A stretch of DNA of 64,000 nt from Clostridiales bacterium (GTDB lineage Bacteria; Bacillota; Clostridia; Saccharofermentanales; Saccharofermentanaceae): NCBI GenBank assembly GCA_017513085.1, contig JAFWDK010000029.1, positions 1 through 64,000 on the forward strand, in the 5' to 3' direction. Below the pieces are notes generated by a model. The model saw nothing but the letters and a program-made list of their open reading frames with translations. It was not told where the DNA came from and did not search any database. Below are positions 9,280-18,789 of the stretch, in pieces. Numbering within the stretch: the stretch's first letter is position 1; each line of letters opens with the position of its first letter. A program made the position numbers and the translations under genes.

Positions 9280-11838
9280 ATGAACACAAAACTTCGTACA
9301 ATCTATGTTGTTCTGGCCGGAATTGCCGCGTTTTTGGGAATTGCTGTCCTGGTTGCGGTATGTGGAACGCTGGTTTCGCTTGGAAGTTCCACATCACTTT
9401 CTGATGCAGATAAAGATACGATGTACCGTGCTGCTCTGCTTACCGGAAATGAAGATTCCCTTCCAAGATGGAAGACGGAAGTTGAGCAGGGAAATGTTAG
9501 CGTCAGCGATTACGTGCGCACCTTGTTTATCGGACATGATTATCTGCTGTCAGGAAAGGACGACAGTGCTTTTGCAGCGGATCTGGCATGTGTTGCGTAT
9601 AACGATGCCAATGATGTATCCAAGATCATGGAACTGCTCGAGAACGGGTCAAGAAAATACGCGGTTGAGAAGATCCTGACGGATGTGGATGAAGATTATG
9701 CACCGCTTTCCGGCTTTTCCGACAAGAAAGGAACGCATTTTGCAGGAGTAAACATTAAAAATCCGTTGCAAAACGAAGAAGGCTATGCCTTCGGAATCCG
9801 GAAGATCGATGGGTCTATGCAGATCGATGGATCGGAATTGCGCGTGGATTTCTTTGTGGATAAAGAACCCAGACCGGGTCAGATCTTCGTTCCACAGGTA
9901 TCCGGAGAGGTTGATTTTTCCATGGAATGGGATACGCACGATGAGGACCCCGGAAATCACGATGTGGTCGTGCTTCTTCGGACGTCGGACGGCAGAGGTC
10001 AGGTAGTGACCGGCGGCGCCATTTTTATTCCTAAATGTTTTACGATTGTTCCGGAGGCAGTCCAGATCGGAAGCATCGAGCAAGGAGAACCGGAAGCCTG
10101 GTATATTCTGGATGCCGAAGAGAAAAATGCATATGTGAATATCATCGGGGCGGAATCCGATGTGGCGGCGACGCTATATGACCGATATGGAAACCTGATC
10201 GGCGAGAATGATCTCCATCATTCGGACTATGAGGTCCTTCGCGCGAAGCGGCAAGGAACTGCGATTTCCGGTGCGAAGGAAATCGGCGGACATAGCGACA
10301 ATGAGTTTTATGTCCGGATCAAGAGAAGTGACGAAGCGGCGCCCTCTGTGGCGAAGGTCAGTTATACACTGGTAATGTCTGCGGAGGTGGCGCAGGATGA
10401 AAATGGAGAACTTCTTGCGGTACTGGACAAAGTGGGTATCGTTCCGTCACCAAGACCTACCGGACCTGTCCCGGATGGCGTGACGGAAGAAATCGTGCGT
10501 TGCCGTGATTTGAATATGAATGAAGTGGAGCATACGCGGGGCTCACTGAATTTCCTTCCAATCAACAGTTATTTGACGGAACTTGAATTTCTGGATAAAG
10601 ACGGAAAAGCACTGGAGATCTATCCGGAGTTTGAGCAGAATACGTTTGACTATGCGATCGTGGGACAGTCTTATGAAGAGATCTCTGTAAAGTGTCAGGC
10701 TCAGGAGGGATATGCGGCGGAACTGAAGCTTTCGAATCTGAATGGGTCTTTGGTCCCTCAGATCTATCTTTTAGACGAAAAACTGAAAGTGAATACAGGA
10801 AAGAATGAGATCAAGCTGGAAGTGTCGGGCATTGATGAAGTGTCGCGCGTTTATACATTGCATTTGCTTGATGGACAGGACGAAGAAGGCTTTTCCAGAA
10901 AAGTACTGAATCAGTTTCCGAAGTCGTACTCGGACGGATTGTGGCTCCTGCACTGCCTGCATCCGAATTATCAGTTCCAGCCGTATAAGACCGGATTGAA
11001 ATTCGAAGAAGTACTTGCCCATGAGGATAAGACCAGCCGCAGCTTGGCAAGTTCGACATATAATCCGACCTGGGTCAAGCCCAATAGTCCGGTATATGAT
11101 GGTAAGTCATGGAAGGCGGCGAAGCGCGAAGTCGTAAGTTACTTCATGGATCCGCGTAACTTCCTGACGCCGACCGGCATTTTCCAGTTCGAAAAACTGT
11201 CTTTTGATGCGAGTGTCCATACTCTTGATGGAATCACAGCGATGACAAAGGGATCTTTCCTTGATTCGCAGGAACCGGATTATCCGTCGATCCTTCTGAA
11301 AGCGGGAAAACAGGCCAGCGTTTCTCCTTATTTCCTTGCGAGCCGTATTATGCAGGAGATGGGAAGAGATGGTGAGTCCAAGCTTGCACATGGCACGCTT
11401 CCCGGATATGAGGGGTATTACAATTTCTACAATATCGGCTCAACACCGGATCCGGCAGTAAAGAACGGCGCGCTGATCAATGGCGCGAAATTTGCCATGT
11501 ATGGATATAAAGCCAGCGAGAAACAGGTCACGAAGGAAGAAGCGGACATGCTGATCCCGTGGACAGATGAGGAGAAAGCAATCTGCGGTGGTGCGATGTG
11601 GATCGGAAAGAGTTACATCGAGATCGGGCAGGATACGCTTTATTTCCAGAAGTTTGACATCATCCAAAACACAGACGGACTTTACGAACATCAGTATGCC
11701 CAGAATATCTCCATGGCCAGCAGCGAAGGCGTCCGCTACTATACTGCATATGCTTCGCAGGACATGTTAGACGAAGCTTTTGTCTTTATCGTGCCGATTT
11801 ATGACGAAATGCCGAATGATTATGGCACTTTGCCGTAA
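9280..11838 (+). CDS. membrane-anchored endo-beta-N-acetylglucosaminidase-like protein
   Basis: An 852-residue envelope protein. One N-terminal membrane helix (about residues 8-32) is followed by a beta-rich region that includes a jelly-roll-like stretch (about 135-260). A cadherin-like beta-sandwich (about 430-530, LTELEFLDKDGKALEIYPEF) comes next, then a C-terminal LytD-type glucosaminidase domain (about 620-845). That domain carries YFMDPRNFL, IFQFEKLSFD, YFLASRIMQEMG and LPGYEGYYNFYNIG, all typical of clostridial peptidoglycan glucosaminidases; Glu693 in RIMQEMG is the expected catalytic acid. It should cleave glycan strands outside the membrane. No dockerin or sorting signal is visible. 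The next gene carries a related beta-sandwich. Confidence 0.83.
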   Translation: MNTKLRTIYVVLAGIAAFLGIAVLVAVCGTLVSLGSSTSLSDADKDTMYRAALLTGNEDSLPRWKTEVEQGNVSVSDYVRTLFIGHDYLLSGKDDSAFAADLACVAYNDANDVSKIMELLENGSRKYAVEKILTDVDEDYAPLSGFSDKKGTHFAGVNIKNPLQNEEGYAFGIRKIDGSMQIDGSELRVDFFVDKEPRPGQIFVPQVSGEVDFSMEWDTHDEDPGNHDVVVLLRTSDGRGQVVTGGAIFIPKCFTIVPEAVQIGSIEQGEPEAWYILDAEEKNAYVNIIGAESDVAATLYDRYGNLIGENDLHHSDYEVLRAKRQGTAISGAKEIGGHSDNEFYVRIKRSDEAAPSVAKVSYTLVMSAEVAQDENGELLAVLDKVGIVPSPRPTGPVPDGVTEEIVRCRDLNMNEVEHTRGSLNFLPINSYLTELEFLDKDGKALEIYPEFEQNTFDYAIVGQSYEEISVKCQAQEGYAAELKLSNLNGSLVPQIYLLDEKLKVNTGKNEIKLEVSGIDEVSRVYTLHLLDGQDEEGFSRKVLNQFPKSYSDGLWLLHCLHPNYQFQPYKTGLKFEEVLAHEDKTSRSLASSTYNPTWVKPNSPVYDGKSWKAAKREVVSYFMDPRNFLTPTGIFQFEKLSFDASVHTLDGITAMTKGSFLDSQEPDYPSILLKAGKQASVSPYFLASRIMQEMGRDGESKLAHGTLPGYEGYYNFYNIGSTPDPAVKNGALINGAKFAMYGYKASEKQVTKEEADMLIPWTDEEKAICGGAMWIGKSYIEIGQDTLYFQKFDIIQNTDGLYEHQYAQNISMASSEGVRYYTAYASQDMLDEAFVFIVPIYDEMPNDYGTLP

Positions 11839-11842
11839 ATTA

Positions 11843-11872
11843 TTGCCAGAAGACGCGCCTATCCCTTATAAT
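11843..11872 (+). promoter_or_regulatory. probable sigma-A promoter of the cohesin-like gene
   Basis: TTGCCA (11843-11848), 18 bases, TATAAT (11867-11872). It lies just after the glucosaminidase stop codon and 50 bases before the next start, so the downstream genes can be expressed on their own. Confidence 0.6.
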
Positions 11873-11922
11873 GCAGTTGAAAAGAAACACATGCGAACGT
11901 AGTTCAGGGTATTGGGACGAAT

Positions 11923-13407
11923 ATGATAATGAGACAAAGTAAGATATTCAAGAGTATCTTATTGCTTTTTATATGTGTATTTGTGCTGTCATTCTCTGCT
12001 GTCTGCCTTCAGGCTGCCGGCGGAGTTACGGTCGACCTTTCTTTTCGGGAAGCTTCGTCCAAAGCAGGAGAAATCGTTAACCTGGATGTCGTGTTCAGTT
12101 CTTTTCCTAGCATTACAAGATTCGGCCCGATCGAGATCGGTTATGAAGATGAAAACCTGGAGTTCGTAGATGCTCAGATGGGCGACCAGCTGGTAGGATT
12201 TTCCCTTACTTACGAGAAGGACGAGGAAAGTGCGCTTGTCCGTATATCTGCCGTGAATGAGGAACTGGAAGAAGCGATCCTGCATGCAGCGGCGGAAACA
12301 GGAGAATCTGTAGAAACATCAGCCAATTCACGTGACGATAACGCTTTCAGTTCGGAAGGCCCGATCATAGTTGCGACACTGCATTTTAAGATCAAGGAAT
12401 CTGCCAGAGGCGAAGTTAAAGCATGGCTCGGCGGCATTTCGGGTTTCCGTGACAGTGTACTGGAGAATGTAGTCGCCGGTGCAGGAAACAGTGGGTCTCT
12501 CATCGTTCAGGCGGTCGTGTCGTCTGATGCTACATTGTCGTCTCTCTCGATCGGTTCTCTGGAATTGAAGCCGGAATTCGATCCAGGTATTTTCGAATAC
12601 GAAGCGGTGGTTTCTAAAAATGTGACCGATGTGGCGGTGAATGCTACAGCCTACAATATTAATTCCACAGTGACTGTGGATGGTCAATCGAATCTTCATC
12701 CGGGAAATAATCCGGTTACCGTGACGGTCAAAGCGGAAGACGGAGAATCGGTGAATGTCTATACGATCAACATATTCCAAAGCGATGTGCTCTCCGTACA
12801 AGGCCTGTTTTTGAAGGATAAGGACGGCGAGAACTATTTCTTCGAACCGCTGCCGGAGACGATCGTGATCCCGGCCGACTTTTACCAGACAACTGTGCTT
12901 CTCGGCGGTAAAGAAGTGCCGTGCTTTAAGAGAGATGGCGTAAAGAGTGTGCTCATTTACGTTGCCAAAGAGGGCGGACAAGCCGGACTTTATGCTTACA
13001 ATCAAGACACCAATATCCTGAGACTTTATGAGCCGGGCAAAATGCTTCTTCGTACATCGTTGATCCTTACTGTGGAAGAAGTTCCGGGAAGTGTTATGAT
13101 CCCGGAAGGATTCACACCGGCGAGCATTCCTTTTGGAACTACGGAAATCAGCGGTTATGTTTCAAAAGACAAGACAACTTGCATTGCTTATCTTAAGACG
13201 GAGGACGGAAGCGCACAGTTTTATGTGATCGATTCCCAGAACCGGGATTTCTATCCGTATAAGAGCACGGCTACGACGCAAAACCTGTTTTTGTATTTAT
13301 GTATTGTTTGTGCTAGTATAGCTGTGGTTGAAGCGCTGATCATCGGCTTGATGTTCTATAGAAGGCGCCATCAATTCCGCCGTCAGGCCAAGCCAAGGAG
13401 AGTATAA
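11923..13407 (+). CDS. cohesin-like surface protein with C-terminal membrane anchor
   Basis: A 494-residue exported protein. The signal peptide (about residues 1-31) ends near VCLQAAGG. Then comes a cohesin-like beta-sandwich (about 32-190): VTVDLSFREASSKAGEIVNL, IEIGYEDENLEFVDAQ and IVATLHFKIKE follow the cohesin pattern of a Gly-rich opening, Y(D/E)..LEF and a later TLHFK strand. A cadherin-like domain (about 195-285, DATLSSLSIGSLELKPEFDP) comes next, then an unassigned domain, one membrane helix (about 452-472) and a basic tail. Cohesins bind dockerins, but such isolated modules also occur outside cellulosomes, so the partner is unknown. The stop lies one base before the next ATG, suggesting translational coupling. 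Confidence 0.75.
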   Translation: MIMRQSKIFKSILLLFICVFVLSFSAVCLQAAGGVTVDLSFREASSKAGEIVNLDVVFSSFPSITRFGPIEIGYEDENLEFVDAQMGDQLVGFSLTYEKDEESALVRISAVNEELEEAILHAAAETGESVETSANSRDDNAFSSEGPIIVATLHFKIKESARGEVKAWLGGISGFRDSVLENVVAGAGNSGSLIVQAVVSSDATLSSLSIGSLELKPEFDPGIFEYEAVVSKNVTDVAVNATAYNINSTVTVDGQSNLHPGNNPVTVTVKAEDGESVNVYTINIFQSDVLSVQGLFLKDKDGENYFFEPLPETIVIPADFYQTTVLLGGKEVPCFKRDGVKSVLIYVAKEGGQAGLYAYNQDTNILRLYEPGKMLLRTSLILTVEEVPGSVMIPEGFTPASIPFGTTEISGYVSKDKTTCIAYLKTEDGSAQFYVIDSQNRDFYPYKSTATTQNLFLYLCIVCASIAVVEALIIGLMFYRRRHQFRRQAKPRRV

Positions 13408-13408
13408 A

Positions 13409-13990
13409 ATGTCGAATAATGCTGAAGACGCATCTAAACTGAAAAAACTTATATCGAACAAGAAGTTTCAGGAGATCTTCTGGTACTTTGTGTTTGGTGT
13501 TCTGACCACAGTAGTCAACCTCATTGTTTTTGCTCTGTTGGATAAACTTTTCAACGTAAAATGGCCGGTTCAGATCTTCGGCTATGACTTTGATATGTAC
13601 ATAGTTTTCGTCAATTGCGTAGCATGGGTCGCCGCAATCGTTTTCGCTTATGTAACCAATAAACTTTTCGTTTTTCATACGAAAGGAAATGTCGTGCGCG
13701 AATTTATCAGCTTTGTCGGGGCACGATTGTTTACGTTCTTTGCTTTTGAGGTCGGATTGTTCTCTTTGGGCATTATGTTAATGGAAAATACTTTCAAAAT
13801 GCCGCAGGATGACCTTTGGATCGAACTATTCGGTTTCCGGGTAACGAATAAGTACATAATCAAGATTTTTATCGCCTTCTTCGTCGTCGTGGCAAACTAC
13901 ATCTTCAGTAAGCTTTTTATCTTCAAGAAAGATAAGAAAGACGAGAAAAAAGATGCATCCGAGCCGACAGAAGAGGTAAAGGAAGCATAA
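13409..13990 (+). CDS. GtrA-like membrane protein
   Basis: A 193-residue protein with four predicted membrane helices, opening with FWYFVFGVLTTVVNLIVFAL and containing NCVAWVAAIVFAYVTNKLFVF, the hallmark of the GtrA family (PF04138). Family members flip or carry lipid-linked sugars for surface polysaccharide decoration. The C-terminus is a charged Lys/Glu tail. It begins one base after the cohesin-like gene, its ribosome site lies inside that gene, and folC follows after one base. No partner glycosyltransferase is adjacent. Confidence 0.85.
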   Translation: MSNNAEDASKLKKLISNKKFQEIFWYFVFGVLTTVVNLIVFALLDKLFNVKWPVQIFGYDFDMYIVFVNCVAWVAAIVFAYVTNKLFVFHTKGNVVREFISFVGARLFTFFAFEVGLFSLGIMLMENTFKMPQDDLWIELFGFRVTNKYIIKIFIAFFVVVANYIFSKLFIFKKDKKDEKKDASEPTEEVKEA

Positions 13991-13991
13991 C

Positions 13992-15419
13992 ATGATCGAT
14001 TCCAGCGCACCGGTTTTTCTTCAGACAGCAAACCGTTTCGGAATTAAACTGGGCCTTTCACGTATGCAGGCATTGCTTGCCAAACTGGGTGATCCTCATA
14101 AAGATCTGCGGGCCGTACATATTGCCGGAACCAACGGAAAAGGTTCTGTTTCCGCATATTGCGCGGCAATGCTCGCGTGCGATGGCCACAAGGTCGGACT
14201 ATATACATCTCCATTTCTGGAACGTTTCTCGGAAAGGATCCGTATTTTGAATGGCAAAGAAGGACTTCTTGCCTGGGAAAAGGATGACCGTTACGGGGAA
14301 ATCGGAAAAGACGACCTGGAGCGGCTTTCGGCTATAGTCGAGCAGGCGGTCGCGCAGCTTCTGAAAGAAGGCGAAGAGCATCCGACGGAATTTGAATTGG
14401 TCACGGCAGTCGCTTTTTTGTATTTCCGTGAAAAGCACTGTGACTATGTAGTTCTGGAGACAGGCCTGGGTGGCCGACTGGATTCCACGAATGTGATCGA
14501 AAAGCCTGTCTGTTCGCTGATCACGGCGTTGGGCTACGATCACATGGATCGGTTGGGGAATACCCTCTCTGAGATTGCAGGAGAAAAGGGCGGCATCATT
14601 AAAGAAGGATGCCCGGTATTTGCCATGGATACGAATCAGGCGGCGGTAACCGCTGCGGAAGCCGGGCAAGCCAGAGCAAAGCTGGAAGAAATTGCCAGAG
14701 AAAAGCATGCTCCGCTGACTTTTGTCGGAAATGACGAAGCGAAAAAGATCAGATCCGATCTTTCCGGACAGACGTTTTCTTTTGATGGAACTGAGTATAC
14801 TACGCCTATGCACGGGGCATATCAGTTGTCGAACGCAGGACTGGCGCTTCGGGCGATGCAGGACCTGGTGTCCGGGCAGGCAAGAAACGAGGGACTCCTT
14901 CACACAAGGTGGAAGGGCCGGCTGGAAGTGGTTACCGAAGACTTGCCGATCATTCTGGATGGAGCCCATAATCCGCAGGGAATCACGGTTTTCTGCGATT
15001 TTCTGGAAGATACGAAAGAACTGAAGCGCTGCCGCCCTTGTGAATTGATCATGGGGGTCATGGCAGACAAGGATGTAAAAAAGATGCTGTCGATCCTGGC
15101 GGAGAGATGGTGTGTTCCTATCGGACGGATCACGTTCGTTCGCCCTGAACAGACACGCGCGATGCAGGCAGACGCCTTAAAAAGTGCTTTTGACGAAGTA
15201 TTGCGTGAAGGAAAAGCGTTTTACAATTCCCAATCGTGTATGTATAATGCTAGAGAAAAACTTGCTTCTATCGACGACGCGACGGAAGCGTGCCGGATCG
15301 CCTTGGATCGGGCGGTAAAAAACCGCTCTCCTCTTTATGTGATCGGATCGCTGTATCTGCTCGGACAAGTCCGGGAGACGATCGTGTCAGGTTGGCAGAA
15401 GATTCAGGAAAAGACCTGA
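13992..15419 (+). CDS. folC: folylpolyglutamate synthase / dihydrofolate synthase
   Basis: A 475-residue Mur-ligase-family enzyme that adds glutamate to dihydropteroate and folates with ATP. Motifs: AGTNGKGSVSAYCAAML (P-loop, about residues 44-60), TSPFLERFSERI, ETGLGGRLDSTNVI (metal and substrate loop), KGGIIKEGCPVF and ILDGAHNPQGI at the start of the C-terminal domain. Length is slightly above the usual 420-440. It starts one base after the GtrA gene, so it is read from the same mRNA. Cytoplasmic. Confidence 0.92.
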   Translation: MIDSSAPVFLQTANRFGIKLGLSRMQALLAKLGDPHKDLRAVHIAGTNGKGSVSAYCAAMLACDGHKVGLYTSPFLERFSERIRILNGKEGLLAWEKDDRYGEIGKDDLERLSAIVEQAVAQLLKEGEEHPTEFELVTAVAFLYFREKHCDYVVLETGLGGRLDSTNVIEKPVCSLITALGYDHMDRLGNTLSEIAGEKGGIIKEGCPVFAMDTNQAAVTAAEAGQARAKLEEIAREKHAPLTFVGNDEAKKIRSDLSGQTFSFDGTEYTTPMHGAYQLSNAGLALRAMQDLVSGQARNEGLLHTRWKGRLEVVTEDLPIILDGAHNPQGITVFCDFLEDTKELKRCRPCELIMGVMADKDVKKMLSILAERWCVPIGRITFVRPEQTRAMQADALKSAFDEVLREGKAFYNSQSCMYNAREKLASIDDATEACRIALDRAVKNRSPLYVIGSLYLLGQVRETIVSGWQKIQEKT

Positions 15420-15432
15420 AAAGGAAAACAAG

Positions 15433-16284
15433 ATGGACTGGAAAACTGTAGGACAATCGATTCAGGAGATTACGACACGTGATCTGGCGGCGTTCCGACT
15501 GGCTCCGGAAGATGCGGAACAGTTGGCCCGGCAGTATAATCGGGCGCTTTTTAACATGAATAATGATGGCGCTGATGTCGCGATCATTTCGCTGAAAAAG
15601 ATCATTACGAATTATCCGGATTGGGGCGAGCCGTCCTTGTTGTTCGGCATTTGTGTGGCACAGTGCGAGGAATACCACCGTGCGGTGTCATGCTTTGAGC
15701 ATGCATTGACCAGTGGTCTGCATTCTCAGGAGATGACGGAACTCGCGCAATTCTGTCTTGCAGAGTCCAAGAAAGATATGGAGACAGCCGCTGCAGTGGC
15801 GCCGGAGGAAAAGGAAGAAGAGTCTCCGCTCAAAGCGCTTTCGACGGCAATCACGCGTCAGGAGTCTCCCATGGTGGCCGAAAGTGAAAACCGGGAGAGG
15901 ATCCATGTGCAGGCTCCGATCCTTATGAAGGCACCGAAAAAACCGACCAAACGTCGTCTGGCGACCGAGAAAGAGATCCGCGATGCGCTGATGCAGACGA
16001 CTTCTTCGAACGGAGAGATTCCGGACGACGATATTAATGTTGAGTTCCCGAAGACCCCGGCAGAGAAAATGCGTATTACGTTGATTGCGCTGGCTGCGTT
16101 TCTGGCGCTTGTGGGAATATTCTTCCTGGTCAAATACCTGATCGTACCTGCTGTTTCCAGTGCTTCGGAAAAAGCAAAGAACGGAGAGAAGGTAGAATTC
16201 CTGGTATCGAAGATGGAAGAGAACGAGAAGGACCCGGAAGTGTCGGCGATCTTTTCTGAATACCAAGAGAAATACGGAAAATAA
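15433..16284 (+). CDS. TPR-like protein with C-terminal membrane segment
   Basis: A 283-residue protein of no named family. The N-terminal half looks like a tetratricopeptide repeat (about residues 34-115: QYNRALFNMNNDG, AVSCFEHALTSGL). A charged linker follows, then one membrane helix (about 215-237, ITLIALAAFLALVGIFFLVKY) and a short polar C-terminus. The TPR part should face the cytoplasm and bind a partner. It lies 13 bases after folC and 14 bases before thrC, in what looks like one operon, although no link between the functions is evident. Confidence 0.7.
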   Translation: MDWKTVGQSIQEITTRDLAAFRLAPEDAEQLARQYNRALFNMNNDGADVAIISLKKIITNYPDWGEPSLLFGICVAQCEEYHRAVSCFEHALTSGLHSQEMTELAQFCLAESKKDMETAAAVAPEEKEEESPLKALSTAITRQESPMVAESENRERIHVQAPILMKAPKKPTKRRLATEKEIRDALMQTTSSNGEIPDDDINVEFPKTPAEKMRITLIALAAFLALVGIFFLVKYLIVPAVSSASEKAKNGEKVEFLVSKMEENEKDPEVSAIFSEYQEKYGK

Positions 16285-16298
16285 GGAGTAATGATTCT

Positions 16299-17804
16299 AT
16301 GATGTACATCAGCACAAGAGGATATGATAAGAAGTTTTCGGCAGCGGAAGCGATCAAGCAAGGTATTGCACCGGATGGCGGATTGTTTGTCCCGGAAGAG
16401 ATTCCGCAGCTGAGCAAAAAAGAGATCATGGCCATGACGGAGATGACATATCCTCAGATTGCAGCAACTGTGCTGAGTAAATATTTGACAGACTTTTCCT
16501 ATGACGAACTCATTTCTTATACTGAGCAGGCTTATGCGGAAGAGAAGTTCGGCGAGAAGCCGGCACCGCTGGTTCAGCTGAATAAGTATAATCCGAGAGA
16601 ATATATTCTGGAGCTGTGGCATGGCCCGACGGCGGCATTCAAAGATATGGCGCTGCAGCTTCTGCCACACTTGATGACAGCTTCGGCTAAGAAAACAGGC
16701 GAGGATAGAAAGATCTGTATTCTGACAGCTACTTCCGGTGACACCGGCAAAGCCGCGCTGGAGGGATTCAAGGATCTCCCGGGAACGGAAGTCATCGTAT
16801 TCTATCCGTCCGAGGGCGTATCCGACGCGCAGAAGCAGCAGATGATCACAACTGAGGGCAATAATGTCCATGTTGTAGCGGTCAACGGATGCTTCGATGA
16901 TGCACAGTCCGGTGTTAAGGCTATCTTCGGCGATCCGGCTATGGCGGAAGAACTGAATAACATGGGTATCGTGCTTTCTTCGGCTAACTCCATCAACTGG
17001 GGACGTCTGGTTCCGCAGATCGCATATTATGTAGCGTCCTATGTTGAACTTCTCAAGTACGAAGAGTTTAACTTCGGTGAGAAGATGAACGTAGTCGTTC
17101 CGACAGGAAACTTCGGCAACATTCTGGCGGCCTGGTATGCCAAGAAGATGGGCATTCCGATGAAGAAACTCATCTGCGCATCCAATAAGAACAAAGTGCT
17201 TTCCGATTTCTTCAGAAGCGGCACGTACGACAGAAACCGCGAGTTCTATAAGACAAACTCGCCGTCCATGGACATCCTGATCTCCAGTAACCTCGAAAGA
17301 CTTCTGTTTGAGGTGACAGGAAAAGATGCAGGAAAGACAAAGGGATGGATGGAAGATCTGAAAGAAAAAGGCGTATACTCCGTTGACCCGGAGACGCTCC
17401 ACACGCTACAGATGACTTTTGTCGGCGGTTTTGCCGATGAAGCCGGAATCACAAAAACGATCCGCGACGTCTATGACCGTTGTGATCACGTTGTTGATAC
17501 ACATACTGCCGTAGGCTTCAACATTTATAACCGCTATTACCAGCGTTCCGGCGATGAGACAAAGACTGTCTTTGTTTCTACGGCAAGTCCTTTTAAATTT
17601 GCTCCGGCAGTAATGGATGCATTAAATGGCGCAGGATACAGCAATGGCCGTTCTGACGAAGTGATCACAAAAGAGCTGTCTGAAGAAAGTGGTCTGGAGA
17701 TTCCATACGGATTGAAGGATATCAACAAGAAACCTGTCCTCCATAATCTTCTTATCGAGAAGGAAAACATGCGTCAGACCGTTCTGGATCTGCTGAAAAA
17801 ATAA
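16299..17804 (+). CDS. thrC: threonine synthase
   Basis: A PLP-dependent enzyme converting O-phosphohomoserine to threonine. The 501-residue length and the opening YISTRGYDKKFSAAEAIKQG place it in the longer class II branch. Visible motifs are ELWHGPTAAFKDMALQLLPH, with the PLP-binding lysine in AFKD, LTATSGDTGKAALEGF (phosphate-binding loop) and VPTGNFGNILAAWYAKKMG. Two ATG codons lie in a row (16299 and 16302), with AAGGAG 10 bases before the first; either could be used. No other threonine genes are adjacent. Confidence 0.92.
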   Translation: MMYISTRGYDKKFSAAEAIKQGIAPDGGLFVPEEIPQLSKKEIMAMTEMTYPQIAATVLSKYLTDFSYDELISYTEQAYAEEKFGEKPAPLVQLNKYNPREYILELWHGPTAAFKDMALQLLPHLMTASAKKTGEDRKICILTATSGDTGKAALEGFKDLPGTEVIVFYPSEGVSDAQKQQMITTEGNNVHVVAVNGCFDDAQSGVKAIFGDPAMAEELNNMGIVLSSANSINWGRLVPQIAYYVASYVELLKYEEFNFGEKMNVVVPTGNFGNILAAWYAKKMGIPMKKLICASNKNKVLSDFFRSGTYDRNREFYKTNSPSMDILISSNLERLLFEVTGKDAGKTKGWMEDLKEKGVYSVDPETLHTLQMTFVGGFADEAGITKTIRDVYDRCDHVVDTHTAVGFNIYNRYYQRSGDETKTVFVSTASPFKFAPAVMDALNGAGYSNGRSDEVITKELSEESGLEIPYGLKDINKKPVLHNLLIEKENMRQTVLDLLKK

Positions 17805-17822
17805 TCCGGACAAGATGATCCG

Positions 17823-17917
17823 GCTTGCACTTTAGTCAATCTTAACTTCAACTAAACGATTGATTAACTTTCATGTTCTAATATGGTATCAACTGAAAAA
17901 ACATGGAGAGTGCAAGC
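17823..17917. repeat. spaced inverted repeat in the gap after thrC
   Basis: The 9-base arm gcttgcact (17823-17831) is repeated inverted as agtgcaagc (17909-17917), enclosing an AT-rich stretch of about 77 bases. It could bring the 5' end of the next gene's mRNA into a long-range stem, or be chance. A 19-codon frame (17903-17962) overlaps the next start but has no ribosome site. Confidence 0.3.
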
Positions 17918-17958
17918 TGTGAAAAAGAACCTGCGCACTGTTCTTCTGAGGTGAAACG

Positions 17959-18723
17959 ATGAAGATCGGTGGACTAAAAAAATCATGTCTGATCGTTTGC
18001 TGTCTTTTGGTATTTCTCTCGTCTTATGGCGTGATTGCGGGAGATCTCTTCTGGAATGTCCTTTTGTTCCGGAAAGTAAGCTTTACCCGTGAGATCCCCT
18101 ATCTTTTCGAGGAGTCTTCTGAGCTGTTCTGTCCGCGAGTGGATACGGATGGAAATCTTCTGATCGAAAAACCAAAGGGGAATACCGGGGCGCTTGAGAT
18201 CGCCAGTGAGTATAATGTTCTGAAGAAAAAGATATCGATCAGTTCGACTGCGCTGGCATTTGTGGATATTTCAAACACGAAACTGTATCATACGGATGAT
18301 CCCGAGAAGAAACTGTTGAACGAAAAAGAGATGCTCGCTCTGTTCAGCGATCTTTCCGGTACGAGAACGAAGATCGGGAAAGACCTTTTTAAAAGGGAAA
18401 GAGTGAAGCTTTCCAGAGATCTCTACGAGGTATTTTACGTGCATGGCGACGTGACCGGAGAGATCTGCACGTATAGTTACCGGGGCACGGAAGAAACACA
18501 CCGGATGCCGGAAATCCCGGTTTCCTGGACAAATCTGAAGCAAGAAGTATTCCGTAGATGCTTCTCGGCCCAGGCTCTGCTGATAGCAGTTATTTTGACA
18601 GTCATCGTCGGCATTTCCGCCTTTGCACTGGCAAAAAGGTTTTCAAACCGGTCGATCCTGGGCATGACTATAGTCGTAACTGCCGCAGCTATCGTCTCTG
18701 CCATAATCAGCATGATCTATTAA
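17959..18723 (+). CDS. membrane protein of unknown function
   Basis: I do not recognise a family. The 254-residue protein has an N-terminal hydrophobic segment (about residues 8-30), an extracellular-looking central domain of about 160 residues (contains KISISSTALAFVDISNTKLYH and EVFYVHGDVTGEICTYSYRG), and two C-terminal membrane helices (about 200-222 and 230-252). The overall plan resembles two-gate membrane sensors, but no signalling domain is present. It stands alone between thrC and a bidirectional terminator. Confidence 0.65.
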   Translation: MKIGGLKKSCLIVCCLLVFLSSYGVIAGDLFWNVLLFRKVSFTREIPYLFEESSELFCPRVDTDGNLLIEKPKGNTGALEIASEYNVLKKKISISSTALAFVDISNTKLYHTDDPEKKLLNEKEMLALFSDLSGTRTKIGKDLFKRERVKLSRDLYEVFYVHGDVTGEICTYSYRGTEETHRMPEIPVSWTNLKQEVFRRCFSAQALLIAVILTVIVGISAFALAKRFSNRSILGMTIVVTAAAIVSAIISMIY

Positions 18724-18763
18724 AAAGCGGTGACCCGGTCTTTCCCGAATCACCGCTTTACTA
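18724..18763. terminator. bidirectional hairpin terminator
   Basis: aaagcggtga (18724-18733) pairs perfectly with tcaccgcttt (18750-18759). It lies between the convergent membrane-protein gene and prfC and can act on both strands. Confidence 0.8.
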
Positions 18764-18789
18764 TTACATTTCACTTGAAGAGACCGGCA

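Noticed and set aside
15858..17402. 514-codon antisense frame spanning parts of the TPR-like gene and thrC
   Set aside because: It crosses two well-supported genes on the other strand and encodes no recognisable domain.
17903..17962. 19-codon open frame before the membrane-protein gene, overlapping its start as ATGA
   Set aside because: No ribosome-binding site and no protein-like composition; possible leader peptide but unsupported.
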